The position numbers were made by a program, and so were the translations under genes. Source: Akkermansia muciniphila (GTDB taxonomy: Bacteria; Verrucomicrobiota; Verrucomicrobiia; Verrucomicrobiales; Akkermansiaceae). From it: 64,000 bases of DNA. This document shows positions 8,878 to 18,075 of this stretch, piece after piece (the stretch's first letter is position 1; every line of letters begins with the position of its first letter). The stretch spans positions 1 through 64,000 of the forward strand of contig SFDX01000007.1 of NCBI GenBank assembly GCA_004557455.1. Reading direction: 5' to 3'. The notes under the pieces were generated by a model. That model was given only the letters and a program-made list of their open reading frames with translations. It was not told the DNA's origin and did not search any database.

Positions 8878-11169
8878 ATGTTCGAACGCAGCAGAAACGT
8901 CGCATTGGGTGTGCTGGCCATGGGGCTTCTTGCCCCGGGGCTGCTCTCCTCCTGCGGCGATAAGGAAAGTGGGAAGCAACCCTCCTCGGCGCGGAAGGTA
9001 GCAAAAAAACAGCCGAAAAAGGAGAAGCTGCCCGCCCTGCCGGAGCTTGTGCAGTCCGCCGTAGAGTCCGGCAACTATGATGCCGCGTACCAGGCAACGC
9101 TGAATGAGCTGAAGGGTATCAGCGACCTGAAATCGCCGGAATACGGGCGCATGAGCAAGGTGCTGGAGGTGCTGCGTGTAAGCTCGCCCGAGGTGCTGAA
9201 GACCTTTGCTGCCGAGGATCCGAGTCACAAGGCTTTCCTGAAGGAGTTTTTGATGAACGAGGCTTGGCAGGAGATCTACCTGAGCTGCGGTTTGGTGCCC
9301 TACCACACCCACTGGGGGGTGAAGGTGCTGCACGACATCTGGAAGGACAACGATGGAGTGGTGACCAACAAGCCGCTGGCCGTAGCCCTCGCCTCCTGCT
9401 GGGGCGGCGGCGAGACCATGCAGGATTCCAACGTCCGCAAGCTGGATCCGGCACTCTACAATCCCGTGTGGCGCTACAATTTCTTCATGAAACAGCAGGC
9501 CAAGGGGGCGCTGCAACCGGGCTTCCGCAACCTCAAGGCCTGGGAGCTGCGATTTGTAGTCTGTAACGTGTGGCAGGACTGGGATGATGCCTCCCTCGAG
9601 TGGTGCAGCAAGCACCTGAACCTGCCTTGGGACCGCTATTTCATCGCCCATGATGCTGCTGTCTATACGGACCCCTCCAAGTTCGGTGACAACGTGCAAT
9701 CCGGTGAATTCCTGATGCCCTTCAGCTTCGAGAGCAAGGCAGAGACCACCCAGCTGAACGGCGGCGTCTGCGGCTCCATGTCTCACTTGGGATGCTTCGC
9801 CGCCATGGCGCACGGCATCCCGGCCTATTGTGTGGGGCAGCCCTCGCACTGCGCCTACGGCGTGCGGCCCAAGCGCGGTATGTGGCAGGGCGGGTTCGGC
9901 GGCCCGGACGGCGATTTGCAGAACTCCATTCTGGGCGGCAAGGCCCCCACCTCCTACATGCTGATGGAGGACGTATTCGGCGAGGACGATGCTGTGGCCG
10001 AAGCGTACCGGAAGTCTTGGAAAGCGCGTGCGCTGGAGGCTGCGGGCGACAAGGATAAGGCGATTCTGGCTTGGAAATCCGTGTTGAAGGACAGCCCGAT
10101 GCACCCCTTCTTCCGCAAGGAGCTACACCGCTTGATGCTGGAGAAGGGTCTGAATGCAAATGACTGCTACGAGTACCTCATGAAGGCGCTCGACTCGTAC
10201 AAAAAAGGTCGTTATTACGGAGTACACGGCTTTGCGGCGGCCGACATGATGGATGACCTGAAGCCCATGATCGAACAGATGACGGATACCCAGCGCGTGA
10301 AGCTGTACACCAAGTTGCACGGACTCATCGCCCTCACGCGTTCGTCTTGGGCCGTGGGCTGCGGGGACATGCTGAAGAGCCAGGCGGCGACGTTGAAGGG
10401 CGATGCCGCCAAGGAGGACTACCTGACCAACCTGCTCAAGGCGCACCTGCGCGGCGGCGGCGTGACCTTCGGCCAGGTGCTGGAGTGGGCCGTGGCCGCC
10501 TATGTGGAGCAGGGGAAGACGGAGGCTTTCGGGCGCGCCTTTGCACGGGCTGCGCAAAGCGATGTGAAGACGGCTTCCATGACGCCCGAGCAGGCGGAGG
10601 AACGCAAGAATAAGATGAAGGAGGCCTACAGCAAGGCCCTGATGGCTGCCGAGGCGGCGCGTTCTCCCCAAGCGTACAAGGCCCTGTGCGCTGCAGCCAA
10701 GAAGGTTTGCCCGCCGGCGGATGCCCCGCGCATCTCCCGCCCCGCTGAACTCACGGGCAAGCCCGTGCCGCCCAACGGTCTGCTGCGCTGCTCCTCTACC
10801 TCCCAATGGGATAAGCCTTGGACCCACCTGGACGTGCTGACCGAAAAGGGCGGCCAGACGCACACAGCGTCCGAGAAGGCGCCGGAGTTCGTGGCTCAGT
10901 TGGATGGTAACTACCTGCTCTCCGGCTGCGTGATTCGCAAGACGAACGGAGCCGAGGAACGCATGCGCAAGGCAACCGTGTACACAAGCGAGGACGGTGC
11001 CACCTGGATGCCCAAGGCCTCCACCGAGGACATGCCGAAGGAGTGGACAGTGGTGTTCCCGGAGAATACCCGTGCGCGCCACGTCAAGATTACCTTTGAT
11101 AATTCCGCAGGCAACAACTTCGCGCATATCTCGCACTTCGTTGTCTACAGAAAGGATAAAGAAAAGTAA
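8878..11169 (+). CDS. Lipoprotein with transglutaminase-like core and C-terminal F5/8-type-C-like domain
   Basis: 763 aa. The N-terminus is a lipoprotein signal (hydrophobic stretch then LLSSC, Cys26) followed by a Lys-rich linker. The middle (~290-340) has a transglutaminase-like Cys-His arrangement, NGGVCGSMSHLGC followed by GQPSHCAYGV, resembling the cysteine-protease/transglutaminase superfamily. About 380-600 is helical and TPR-like. The last ~130 residues form a beta-rich module ending in RHVKITFDNSAGNNFAHISHF, typical of F5/8 type C (discoidin) domains that bind glycans. The next gene is 12 nt downstream, so the two form an operon. The natural substrate is unknown; a role in surface peptide or glycan turnover is inference. 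Confidence 0.65.
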   Translation: MFERSRNVALGVLAMGLLAPGLLSSCGDKESGKQPSSARKVAKKQPKKEKLPALPELVQSAVESGNYDAAYQATLNELKGISDLKSPEYGRMSKVLEVLRVSSPEVLKTFAAEDPSHKAFLKEFLMNEAWQEIYLSCGLVPYHTHWGVKVLHDIWKDNDGVVTNKPLAVALASCWGGGETMQDSNVRKLDPALYNPVWRYNFFMKQQAKGALQPGFRNLKAWELRFVVCNVWQDWDDASLEWCSKHLNLPWDRYFIAHDAAVYTDPSKFGDNVQSGEFLMPFSFESKAETTQLNGGVCGSMSHLGCFAAMAHGIPAYCVGQPSHCAYGVRPKRGMWQGGFGGPDGDLQNSILGGKAPTSYMLMEDVFGEDDAVAEAYRKSWKARALEAAGDKDKAILAWKSVLKDSPMHPFFRKELHRLMLEKGLNANDCYEYLMKALDSYKKGRYYGVHGFAAADMMDDLKPMIEQMTDTQRVKLYTKLHGLIALTRSSWAVGCGDMLKSQAATLKGDAAKEDYLTNLLKAHLRGGGVTFGQVLEWAVAAYVEQGKTEAFGRAFARAAQSDVKTASMTPEQAEERKNKMKEAYSKALMAAEAARSPQAYKALCAAAKKVCPPADAPRISRPAELTGKPVPPNGLLRCSSTSQWDKPWTHLDVLTEKGGQTHTASEKAPEFVAQLDGNYLLSGCVIRKTNGAEERMRKATVYTSEDGATWMPKASTEDMPKEWTVVFPENTRARHVKITFDNSAGNNFAHISHFVVYRKDKEK

Positions 11170-11181
11170 ACCGATTTCAGC

Positions 11182-12477
11182 ATGAAACATATATTGATTG
11201 CCATGGCCCTGGCGTGTGCGGTACTGCCCGCCGGCGCCGCGCCGAAGCTGCCGGATATTGAGCAGGCCCGCGCAACAGCCAAGGAGGCAGGCAAACCCCT
11301 GCTGGCCGTCTGGTATTTCTCCGAGCAGGCCCCGGATGCCGTAAAGAAGGCCTATTCCGGCTGGGAGGGGTTGAGCTCGAAACTGCCGGGGGTTGTTGTA
11401 TCCCAATATGACGAATTGCCCACCATCCCCGCCGAAAAGCGAGCGGAAAAGACGGGGGTGCACATGTATAACCTTCCCTGTGCGCTGCTGTATACCCCGC
11501 AGGGTGATTTCTTTGCCTCCGTGGATCGCGACACGACGCTGAATGCGGAGAAGTTGGCTGAGCAGGTGAAGAAGCTGTCTGCTGACATTCCGAAGTTTGC
11601 GGAGTTTCTGAAGAAGGCTGCGGAGGCGGACACCGGTGGCAACAAGTCCGCCGCGGAGCTTGCCGGTAAGGCCTTGGCGCTCATGCCGCAGCAGGACGTC
11701 CACCGACAGCGTCGTTTGGTGGAGATTATCAACCGCAATGACCCGGATGACACCACGGGTATGCGGGCGATGTACACCATCGACCACCTCGGGATGTATC
11801 GGCAGATTAACCTCATCCTCAACGGCGGTGACCAAGGGGGACTGAGCGGGCAAGATCGTCGCTTCAACGAGGCTTTAGCGTATGTGGACCGTGCCTTGGC
11901 TCACAAGGAGCTCGAGGGTGAGCGCCGACAGCAGTGGATGGCGGGTCGCGCTTATGTGATGCGGGAGAAGTTGGGCTCGCAGCCGGGTGACTGGGCAAGC
12001 AAGGATTACCGGCCCTTGGTGCAGTATTACCGTGATATTGCTAAGCTGGATCCGAAGTCGCAGTACGGCATCGGCGCGGCGGCATATGCGGATTACTGGG
12101 ACAAAGCAACCCCGTGCATCATCACGAGCATGTTCTATGATAGCCGTTACGCGCGCAAGCGTCCCACGGCTTGGCATGTGGATGTGACGAAGTCCATTAA
12201 GGGCGCGGGGACTTACGAGTTCAAGCTGGTGCCGACCATTGATAACGCGATGGAGGCCCGGGATTTCCGGCTCTTCATTGACGGCAGGGAGGTCGCTAAG
12301 TCCTCGGAGGACCCCAATGCCAATGTGCGCTCGGCGACCTTTAAGGTGCCGGCGGTGAAGAAGGGAGCCAAGGTGGAGGTGCGCCTCATCAACCACTGCA
12401 AGGATCACTGGCTCGCCAGTTCCGGGTTCATTGAGATGAACAAGGTTGACGCGGGGTCGAAATCATCCCGTAAGTAG
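11182..12477 (+). CDS. Secreted protein with N-terminal thioredoxin-like fold, function unknown
   Basis: 431 aa with a signal peptide (cleavage after AGAA, about residue 20). Residues ~25-130 resemble the thioredoxin fold seen in DUF255/thioredoxin_7 proteins (ARATAKEAGKPLLAVWYFSE ... NLPCALLYTPQGDFF), but the CxxC redox pair is absent, so it is probably not an oxidoreductase. The middle is helical; the last ~110 residues look beta-rich (TYEFKLVPTID ... VEVRLINHC), possibly a second binding module. It is cotranscribed with the transglutaminase-like lipoprotein 12 nt upstream and followed by a strong terminator, so the two probably work together at the cell surface. I do not recognise the family. 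Confidence 0.6.
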   Translation: MKHILIAMALACAVLPAGAAPKLPDIEQARATAKEAGKPLLAVWYFSEQAPDAVKKAYSGWEGLSSKLPGVVVSQYDELPTIPAEKRAEKTGVHMYNLPCALLYTPQGDFFASVDRDTTLNAEKLAEQVKKLSADIPKFAEFLKKAAEADTGGNKSAAELAGKALALMPQQDVHRQRRLVEIINRNDPDDTTGMRAMYTIDHLGMYRQINLILNGGDQGGLSGQDRRFNEALAYVDRALAHKELEGERRQQWMAGRAYVMREKLGSQPGDWASKDYRPLVQYYRDIAKLDPKSQYGIGAAAYADYWDKATPCIITSMFYDSRYARKRPTAWHVDVTKSIKGAGTYEFKLVPTIDNAMEARDFRLFIDGREVAKSSEDPNANVRSATFKVPAVKKGAKVEVRLINHCKDHWLASSGFIEMNKVDAGSKSSRK

Positions 12478-12500
12478 GTCCGTATTCCGGTGTTTTTCAG

Positions 12501-12530
12501 CCCCGATTGCTCCCGGGCAATCGGGGTTTT
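12501..12530 (+). terminator. Rho-independent terminator
   Basis: CCCCGATTGC (12501-12510) pairs with GCAATCGGGG (12517-12526), followed by TTTT. It closes the two-gene unit ending at 12477. Confidence 0.85.
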
Positions 12531-12585
12531 GAGCGTTGTATGGCGATTTTTTCGCAAAAAAGGGGGTATGTGGCGGATATTGAGC

Positions 12586-12614
12586 GTGACAAGGCGTGCG
12601 AGTGGTGCTAAAAT
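12586..12614 (+). promoter_or_regulatory. Promoter of nadB
   Basis: GTGACA (12586-12591), 17 nt, TAAAAT (12609-12614). It leaves a leader of about 17 nt before the ATG at 12638 and supports that start over upstream in-frame codons. Confidence 0.65.
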
Positions 12615-12637
12615 GCCGCAACGCGAGGTATTCCGTC

Positions 12638-14236
12638 ATGATTACATCAGATTTTTTGGTCATAGGCAGTGGCGTTGCCGGGTTGAGCTTTGCCCTGCGC
12701 GCTGCCGAGCATGGTAAGGTGATCGTCCTCTGCAAGAGCGACCCGCTCATCTCGAGTTCTGCGAAGGCGCAGGGTGGCATCGCTGCGGTGATGGATAAAA
12801 ATGACACGTTCGAGGAACATATAGCCGACACCTTGGATGCCGGTGCGGGGCTCTGCGATGAGGCGGCTGTTCGCACGATTGTGGAGGAAGCACCGGAGGC
12901 CATCGCCGAACTGCTGCAGTGGGGGGTCGATTTTGATACCGAGGCGGACGGAGAGTTCGAGCTGGGGCGCGAGGGCGGCCACGGTAAGCGGCGCATCTTG
13001 CACGCGAAGGACACGACGGGGCTGGAGATCAGCACCAAATTGCTGCATTGCGCGCAAAAACACCCCAACATCACTCTGCTGGACCACCGCATTGCCATCG
13101 ACCTGATCACGACGGCCAAGCTGGGCTGCGTGACGGAGGATAGGGTGCTGGGGGCCTATGTACTGAATCCCGCAACGGGGGAGGTGGACATCTTCCGCAG
13201 TGACCGGGTGCTGCTGGCCACGGGCGGCACGGGGCGCGTATATATGTATACCACGAACCCGCCGACAGCGACGGGCGACGGCATCGCGATGGCTTGGCGC
13301 GCCGGTGCTAACATTTCCAACATGGAGTTCGTGCAGTTCCACCCCACAACTTTCTTCAACCCGAAGAGCAATGACCGCGAGGGGCTTACCTTCCTGATTT
13401 CCGAGGCCGTTCGCGGGGAGGGCGGTATCCTCAAGGGGCCGGACGGCAAGGAGTTCATGCAGAAGTATGATCCGCGGAAGAGCCTCGCTCCGCGTGATAT
13501 TGTGGCTCGCGCGATTAACAGTGAAATCCTGCGCACGGGCAGTCCTTGCATGTATCTGGATATGACGCACAAACCCAAGGGGTTCATGGCGGAGCGCTTC
13601 CCGTATATTTATGAGACCTGCAAGAGTTACGGGGTCGATGCGGAGAAGGATATGATCCCCGTGGTTCCGTCCGCGCATTATCAATGCGGCGGCGTACAGA
13701 CGGACACTAACGGGCAGTCATCGCTGCGCGGTCTGTTTGTTGCGGGTGAGAGCGGCTGCACGGGGCTGCACGGGGCGAACCGTCTGGCGAGTAATTCGCT
13801 GCTGGAGTGCGTTGTGATTACCAAGCGTGCCTTGGCTACCATGCTGCGCGGTCTGCCGCTGGCGCACAAGATGGAGTCCTATCCCATCCCGGAGTGGGTG
13901 CACGGTGCCAAGGCGGAGCGCGATGACTTGGCTATTTTGTACCACTGCTGGGACGAGGTGCGGCGGACGATGACCGATTATGTGAGCATCGTGCGCACGA
14001 ATCACCGCTTGCAGCGTGCCGCAACGCGTCTGCGTAACATCAATCGCGAGATTCACGAGTACTATTGGGGCTATCGCGTCACGCCGGAAATCATCGACCT
14101 GCGTAACTTGGCGCTGACGGCTTCGTTGATTGTTGATTGTGCCATCCGCCGTCAGGAGAGCCGTGGCCTGCATTACACGCTGGATGCTCCGGATAAGTTG
14201 CCGAATGCCGTCCCGAGTGTCATCCACAATTGGTAG
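12638..14236 (+). CDS. nadB: L-aspartate oxidase
   Basis: A 532-aa FAD enzyme that oxidises L-aspartate to iminoaspartate, the first step of de novo NAD synthesis (NadB, then NadA and NadC, which are not in this window). The FAD-binding Rossmann motif is at the N-terminus (GSGVAGLSFALRAAEHGKV). Family signatures follow: SSAKAQGGIAA, RGEGGIL, and the substrate/flavin region HYQCGGVQTDTNG...GLFVAGESGCTGLHGANRL. The C-terminal helical domain retains RRxESRG near the end (IRRQESRGLHYTLD). The start at 12638 is set by the promoter, the -AGGT- leader and the FAD motif lying close to the N-terminus. The next gene starts 8 nt after the stop. Confidence 0.95.
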   Translation: MITSDFLVIGSGVAGLSFALRAAEHGKVIVLCKSDPLISSSAKAQGGIAAVMDKNDTFEEHIADTLDAGAGLCDEAAVRTIVEEAPEAIAELLQWGVDFDTEADGEFELGREGGHGKRRILHAKDTTGLEISTKLLHCAQKHPNITLLDHRIAIDLITTAKLGCVTEDRVLGAYVLNPATGEVDIFRSDRVLLATGGTGRVYMYTTNPPTATGDGIAMAWRAGANISNMEFVQFHPTTFFNPKSNDREGLTFLISEAVRGEGGILKGPDGKEFMQKYDPRKSLAPRDIVARAINSEILRTGSPCMYLDMTHKPKGFMAERFPYIYETCKSYGVDAEKDMIPVVPSAHYQCGGVQTDTNGQSSLRGLFVAGESGCTGLHGANRLASNSLLECVVITKRALATMLRGLPLAHKMESYPIPEWVHGAKAERDDLAILYHCWDEVRRTMTDYVSIVRTNHRLQRAATRLRNINREIHEYYWGYRVTPEIIDLRNLALTASLIVDCAIRRQESRGLHYTLDAPDKLPNAVPSVIHNW

Positions 14237-14244
14237 TTTATTGC

Positions 14245-15255
14245 ATGAAGTTCGCATCATCCTTACTCGCCCTTGTTGTTTTTTCCCTGAGTACATTCGG
14301 CTCGGGGGCCGCACCGGTGCGCTCAGCCTTGACTCCGGAGCATGTGCAGCGTGAAAATCGCCTTGTTACCAGCATCAAGTCGGATTCGCGGCGGAAGCAT
14401 CTGGATGACAGCCTGGTGGCGGCTTCCGTACGCAACGGTCCCATTCCGGCGGAGCGTGACCAAAGTGCGCGCAGTAACTTCCCGGACCCCAAGAAAATGA
14501 AGTACCCGCCCCGCGCAGGGGCCTATCCGTGGCATTTCGATATCACGGCGACTTATTTCTTTATCGGTGAGCTTGCATCACAAAATAACCCCACACCGAA
14601 TACAGCGAGCAGCTGGGACAGTATGTGGGATGATAATTACGGCGGTTTCGATGATCCGAATCCCGCTAACCGAGACCCGAAGACCTATGCACCGAAAGCG
14701 TTTACGCCGCGGCTCAATCCGTTCTATGTCGCCCTGCCCTACAACGATATTCAGCAGGGTGGCCCGCGACCGGAGGCGGAGAAGGTGATCCCTTGGTATC
14801 GTCGGGATAAGGAGGGGAAGTATGAGTCCGTCTGCCGCGGCACTTGGGTGCAGATATGGTATAACGGGCGCTATTGTTTCGCGCAGTGGGAGGATGTGGG
14901 GCCTTTCTGTGTGGATGATTGGCAGTATGTGTTCGGCGGGGAGCGCCCGAGGAATCGTGCGAATGATTGCGCGGGCATTGACATTTCGCCTGCGGTTCGT
15001 GATTATCTCGGCATCAAGGGAGGCACGGCGAAGGTTCATTGGCGTTTCGTGGATTTCTCGCTCGTTCCGGGCGGTCCCTGGGCTCGTTTCGGCAAGGATA
15101 ATCCTTTTGTTAATCCCGCGCTCAAGAAGGCGGTGCAGAAGTACGAGCGGCGACTCCGTACGCGCAGTGTGGCGACTCGCTCCCGCGCTGCGGGAGGGGC
15201 AACGCTCCGCGGCTCGGCCCGTCCGAATCTCCGCACAACGGATAACAAAAAGTAG
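14245..15255 (+). CDS. Secreted protein with RlpA-like double-psi beta-barrel character
   Basis: 336 aa with a signal peptide (residues 1-23). The region ~150-275 resembles the double-psi barrel of RlpA/expansin-like proteins: ALPYNDIQ, then CRGTWVQIWYNGRYCFAQWE, DVGPF, and AGIDISPAVRDYLGIKGG followed by a closing strand (VHWRFVDF). RlpA-type proteins act on or bind peptidoglycan; whether this one is catalytic cannot be judged. The C-terminal ~40 residues are basic and Arg/Ser-rich, suggesting disorder or nucleic-acid/envelope contact. It starts 8 nt after nadB and ends 6 nt before the HAD-FolB gene, so it is probably cotranscribed with both. Confidence 0.55.
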   Translation: MKFASSLLALVVFSLSTFGSGAAPVRSALTPEHVQRENRLVTSIKSDSRRKHLDDSLVAASVRNGPIPAERDQSARSNFPDPKKMKYPPRAGAYPWHFDITATYFFIGELASQNNPTPNTASSWDSMWDDNYGGFDDPNPANRDPKTYAPKAFTPRLNPFYVALPYNDIQQGGPRPEAEKVIPWYRRDKEGKYESVCRGTWVQIWYNGRYCFAQWEDVGPFCVDDWQYVFGGERPRNRANDCAGIDISPAVRDYLGIKGGTAKVHWRFVDFSLVPGGPWARFGKDNPFVNPALKKAVQKYERRLRTRSVATRSRAAGGATLRGSARPNLRTTDNKK

Positions 15256-15261
15256 TCTCCG

Positions 15262-16260
15262 ATGTTCCGTAACCTGATTTTCGATTGGTCCGGCACGCTG
15301 TGCGATGACTTGGCCCTGACGATTGAGGCTACCAATTATGTGTTGTCTCACTACGGCATCCCCCCGTTGGATAAGGCATCGTTCCGGGCGGAATTTCAGC
15401 TTCCTTACCCTGCCTACTACGCGCGCAAGACGCCGGGGGTGCCGCTGGAGGAGCTGGAGATGCACTATCGCCGCGCTTTCGATCGCTCGGCGACGAAGGT
15501 GTCACTTTTGCCGCACGCCGCGGCCTTTCTCCGCTTCTGTGCTGCGCGGGGTATTCGTTGCTTCGTGCTCACGAGCATGGACCCGCCTGCCTTCCTGCTC
15601 CAGGCGAAGGAGCTGGGGGTGCTCTCCTTTTTCGAGCACGTTCATTCGGGTATCCGTCACAAGGATACTTATATAACCGGGCTTATGCACCGGCATGCAC
15701 TCAACCCGGAGGAAACGGCGTTTATCGGTGACATGCAGCATGATATTCATGCCGCTCACTGCGCCGGCATCACCTCCGTCGCGGTACTGACCGGTTACAA
15801 CAGCGCCGCTCAACTCGCCGAGGCCGAACCGGATCTCATCGTTCCCGACCTCCGCACCCTGCAGAACCTCCTCCGCCGCGCCTCCGCCGCCCCCCGACGT
15901 ACCGACGACTCCATCTGCATCAACGGCATGGAGCTCTCCTGCCACATCGGCGTCCCGGCCGAGGAACGCGCCACCCCCCAGCGCCTCCTCCTCAACGTCC
16001 GCCTCACTCCTCCCAACCCCTTCTCCACCCTCGGCGACGCCCTACCCCTCACCATCGACTACGACGCCCTCTCCCGTCGACTCCGCCACCTCGCCGAATC
16101 CACCCCCTCCATCCTCCTCGAAACCCTCGCACACCGCCTAGCCACCGCCTGCACCCGCGAATTCGGTGCCCTCTCCGCCACCGTCGAGCTCCACAAGTTC
16201 ATCCTCCCCTCCATCCACTCCACCTCCGTCCGCACCACCACCCACCGCCCCGAGGAATAG
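15262..16260 (+). CDS. HAD-family hydrolase fused to dihydroneopterin aldolase (FolB)
   Basis: 332 aa. Residues 1-205 form a HAD phosphatase of the phosphoglycolate-phosphatase type: motif I FDWSGTLCDD, motif II VLTSMD, Lys in RHKDTY and motif IV FIGDMQHDI. The second Asp of the usual DxD is Ser, as seen in some HAD subfamilies. Residues ~215-332 are a FolB domain (CINGMELSCHIGVPAEER ... TIDYDALSRRL ... LLETLAHRLA ... ELHKF), which makes 6-hydroxymethyl-dihydropterin in folate synthesis. The folate pathway needs a phosphatase just before FolB (dihydroneopterin monophosphate to dihydroneopterin), so the fused HAD is a good candidate for it; this is inference. The 3' third has extreme C-ending codon use. 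Confidence 0.85.
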   Translation: MFRNLIFDWSGTLCDDLALTIEATNYVLSHYGIPPLDKASFRAEFQLPYPAYYARKTPGVPLEELEMHYRRAFDRSATKVSLLPHAAAFLRFCAARGIRCFVLTSMDPPAFLLQAKELGVLSFFEHVHSGIRHKDTYITGLMHRHALNPEETAFIGDMQHDIHAAHCAGITSVAVLTGYNSAAQLAEAEPDLIVPDLRTLQNLLRRASAAPRRTDDSICINGMELSCHIGVPAEERATPQRLLLNVRLTPPNPFSTLGDALPLTIDYDALSRRLRHLAESTPSILLETLAHRLATACTREFGALSATVELHKFILPSIHSTSVRTTTHRPEE

Positions 16261-16269
16261 CCCCCGGGG

Positions 16270-16606
16270 AGGTGGCGGTATGAGAGGTCATCAATTCGTG
16301 GTGGATTTATCCTCAATCTCTAACCTACCCACGCTCTCCCCATTCCAGCCCCAGAGCTCCATACGCAAGGCTTTAGCCATGGTAGCCATTTTCATTGCGT
16401 CCCTGTATACTGCAATAATACGCTTGCTGATCGCCCCACCATCACCGACCCGGCCGGCAAACTGGAGGAGGAGTTGAATAAATCCCTAGACGAAGCGGCC
16501 GCAGCCATGGAGGCGGACTTCCGCGCCTGCATCCGGAACAGCGGCCTACATTCCCTGAGCAACCGCTGGCGCAGCGCCGTAGAGCAAAGTATCGCCTACT
16601 CACGGT
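16270..16606. pseudogene. Stretch without an intact gene: two decayed gene fragments
   Basis: Two opposed coding-like fragments meet near 16430-16440. On the minus strand, a C-terminal stub running from ~16446 to a stop at 16291 reads ISKRIIAVYRDAMKM ... MELWGWNGESVG. On the plus strand a frame ends at TGA 16604-16606 with DPAGKLEEELNKSLDEAAAA ... LSNRWRSAVEQSIAYSR. Both have biased, coding-like codon use but no intact gene around them. I do not recognise either family. They probably mark successive insertions and deletions next to plsX. Confidence 0.35.
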
Positions 16607-16901
16607 GAGTACAGTCTACGCCGCTGATCTCGGCATATTTCAACCGGCTTCTTCCGCGAAATTCCTCGATGCTGCAGGTGACATTACCCAAATGATAGGG
16701 AAGGCCGGTCAATGCGGGAGCGTAATGGCAGAGCGGAAAAATCCTGGAAACAGCGAGAGAAATGGCATCAAGAATGCTCGATTTGCCCGCACCGTTATCT
16801 CCCAAGAAAAGGCACAAACGCGGGTGTAACTCCAGCTCAGCTTTCTTGTAGAGCTTGAAATTTACCAGGCGCAGGCGCGAGATGTAGGTGTGTGATACCA
16901 T
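16596..16901 (-). pseudogene. N-terminal stub of an AAA/SMC-like ATPase
   Basis: 101 aa. The start (MVSHTYISRLRLVNFKLY) and Walker A motif GDNGAGKSS, followed by ILDAISLAV, match the N-terminus of RecF/SMC-like AAA ATPases, including those in phage-defence systems. Those proteins run to 350-700 aa; here the frame stops after SGVDCTHRE and the Walker B half is missing. It begins 16 nt after the plsX stop on the same strand, so it may still be transcribed. Loss of function is inferred from length. Confidence 0.6.
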
Positions 16902-16917
16902 TTCATTGTCAGGGGCA

Positions 16918-17967
16918 TTACCCCTCGCTGTCGTGGTTCCAGTAGGCGTTGATGGCGCCCATGGTGTCGACGATGCGGTCGTTGACACTGTTGCGGCACA
17001 TGCCCTCGGCCATGCGCATGGCGTTGAGGATGGCGACACCGGTGGCGGAGCCGTGGGCGATGATGGAGACGCCGTTGACACCCATGAGGGGGCAGCCGCC
17101 GATGCTGTCGGCACTGAGTTTTTCGGAGATGCGGCGGAAGACACGACGCATGGCGAGCGCACCGAGCATGGCCATGAAGTCGGCCTTGATACCGGCCTTG
17201 AGCCAGTGGGCAAAAGCCTTGGCCGTAGCCTCCACACTCTTCAGGAGAATGTTACCGGTAAAACCGTCCGTCACAGCCACATCCAAGTCGGTTTCCAGCA
17301 GGTCGTGGCCCTCGCAGTTGCCGGCGAAGTTGAAGGGGAGCAGATTGTGCTCCGCTAACTCCTGCAGCGCGCGGAAGGTTTCCTTGGAGAACTTGCTGCC
17401 CTTGCAATCCTCCGTACCGTTACTCATGACCGCCACCTTGGGCTGCGGGCGATTATAAATATAGCGCGCCATCAGCGCAGCCATCACCGCGTAGCCGACC
17501 AGCAGACGAGGCCCGGCGGGATCCGGGTTGGCACCCGTATCTGTCACAAGAACATAACCATGCACACTCGGCAGGGGCGAGACGATCCCCGCGCTCTTAA
17601 TGCCCGGCAGGCGGCGCAGGCCGAAGGTGCTGGCCGCCACGGCAGCTCCCGTGTTGCCGGCGGACACCACCGCATCCGCCGTACCGTCCTTCACCAAGTT
17701 GACAGACACGCCCATGGAGGAGTCCTTCTTCTTGCGCAACACATCCAGCCCGCTTTCATCCATCTCCACCACCTCAGAGGCATGGACAATCTCCAGCCGC
17801 GCATCCCGAGCAATACCCGCTGCCTCACATCGCTTCTTTAACTCCGCCTCATTGCCGACTAGATACAATTTTTCCAACGAGCTCAGCTTGCTGAGAGCAA
17901 GCACAGCTCCATCGACATTGATTTGGGGCGCATCATCGCCACCCATGGCATCGAGAGCTAACTTCAT
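16918..17967 (-). CDS. plsX: Phosphate acyltransferase PlsX
   Basis: 349 aa, normal length for PlsX, the cytoplasmic enzyme that converts acyl-ACP to acyl-phosphate for PlsY in phospholipid synthesis. Signatures are MKLALDAMGGDDAP at the N-terminus, SAGNTGA (about 107-113), the DTGANPD loop and the FTGNILLKSVE / AHGSA region near the C-terminus. The usual neighbours rpmF and fabH are absent. Codons near the end carry GC-rich bias like the rest of the window. Confidence 0.95.
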   Translation of the reverse strand: MKLALDAMGGDDAPQINVDGAVLALSKLSSLEKLYLVGNEAELKKRCEAAGIARDARLEIVHASEVVEMDESGLDVLRKKKDSSMGVSVNLVKDGTADAVVSAGNTGAAVAASTFGLRRLPGIKSAGIVSPLPSVHGYVLVTDTGANPDPAGPRLLVGYAVMAALMARYIYNRPQPKVAVMSNGTEDCKGSKFSKETFRALQELAEHNLLPFNFAGNCEGHDLLETDLDVAVTDGFTGNILLKSVEATAKAFAHWLKAGIKADFMAMLGALAMRRVFRRISEKLSADSIGGCPLMGVNGVSIIAHGSATGVAILNAMRMAEGMCRNSVNDRIVDTMGAINAYWNHDSEG

Positions 17968-18000
17968 ATAAAAAGCAATGTTGTGTGCTGCAACAGGGCG

Positions 18001-18030
18001 AATTTACCAGAAAAAGCGGTCTTCTGTCAA
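18001..18030 (-). promoter_or_regulatory. Promoter of plsX
   Basis: Read on the minus strand: TTGACA (18025-18030), 18 nt, TAAATT (18001-18006), 33 nt before the ATG at 17967. Confidence 0.6.
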
Positions 18031-18075
18031 GATATAATGCACGGCAGGCGAAAAAAAGGAAGCCCATGTGCGATT

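Noticed and set aside
10123..11853. Long open frames antisense to the transglutaminase and nearby genes (also within cas, argS and alpha-2-macroglobulin genes)
   Set aside because: High GC content leaves long stop-free antisense frames; these lack start signals, are His/Arg/Gln-rich, and mirror clear genes.
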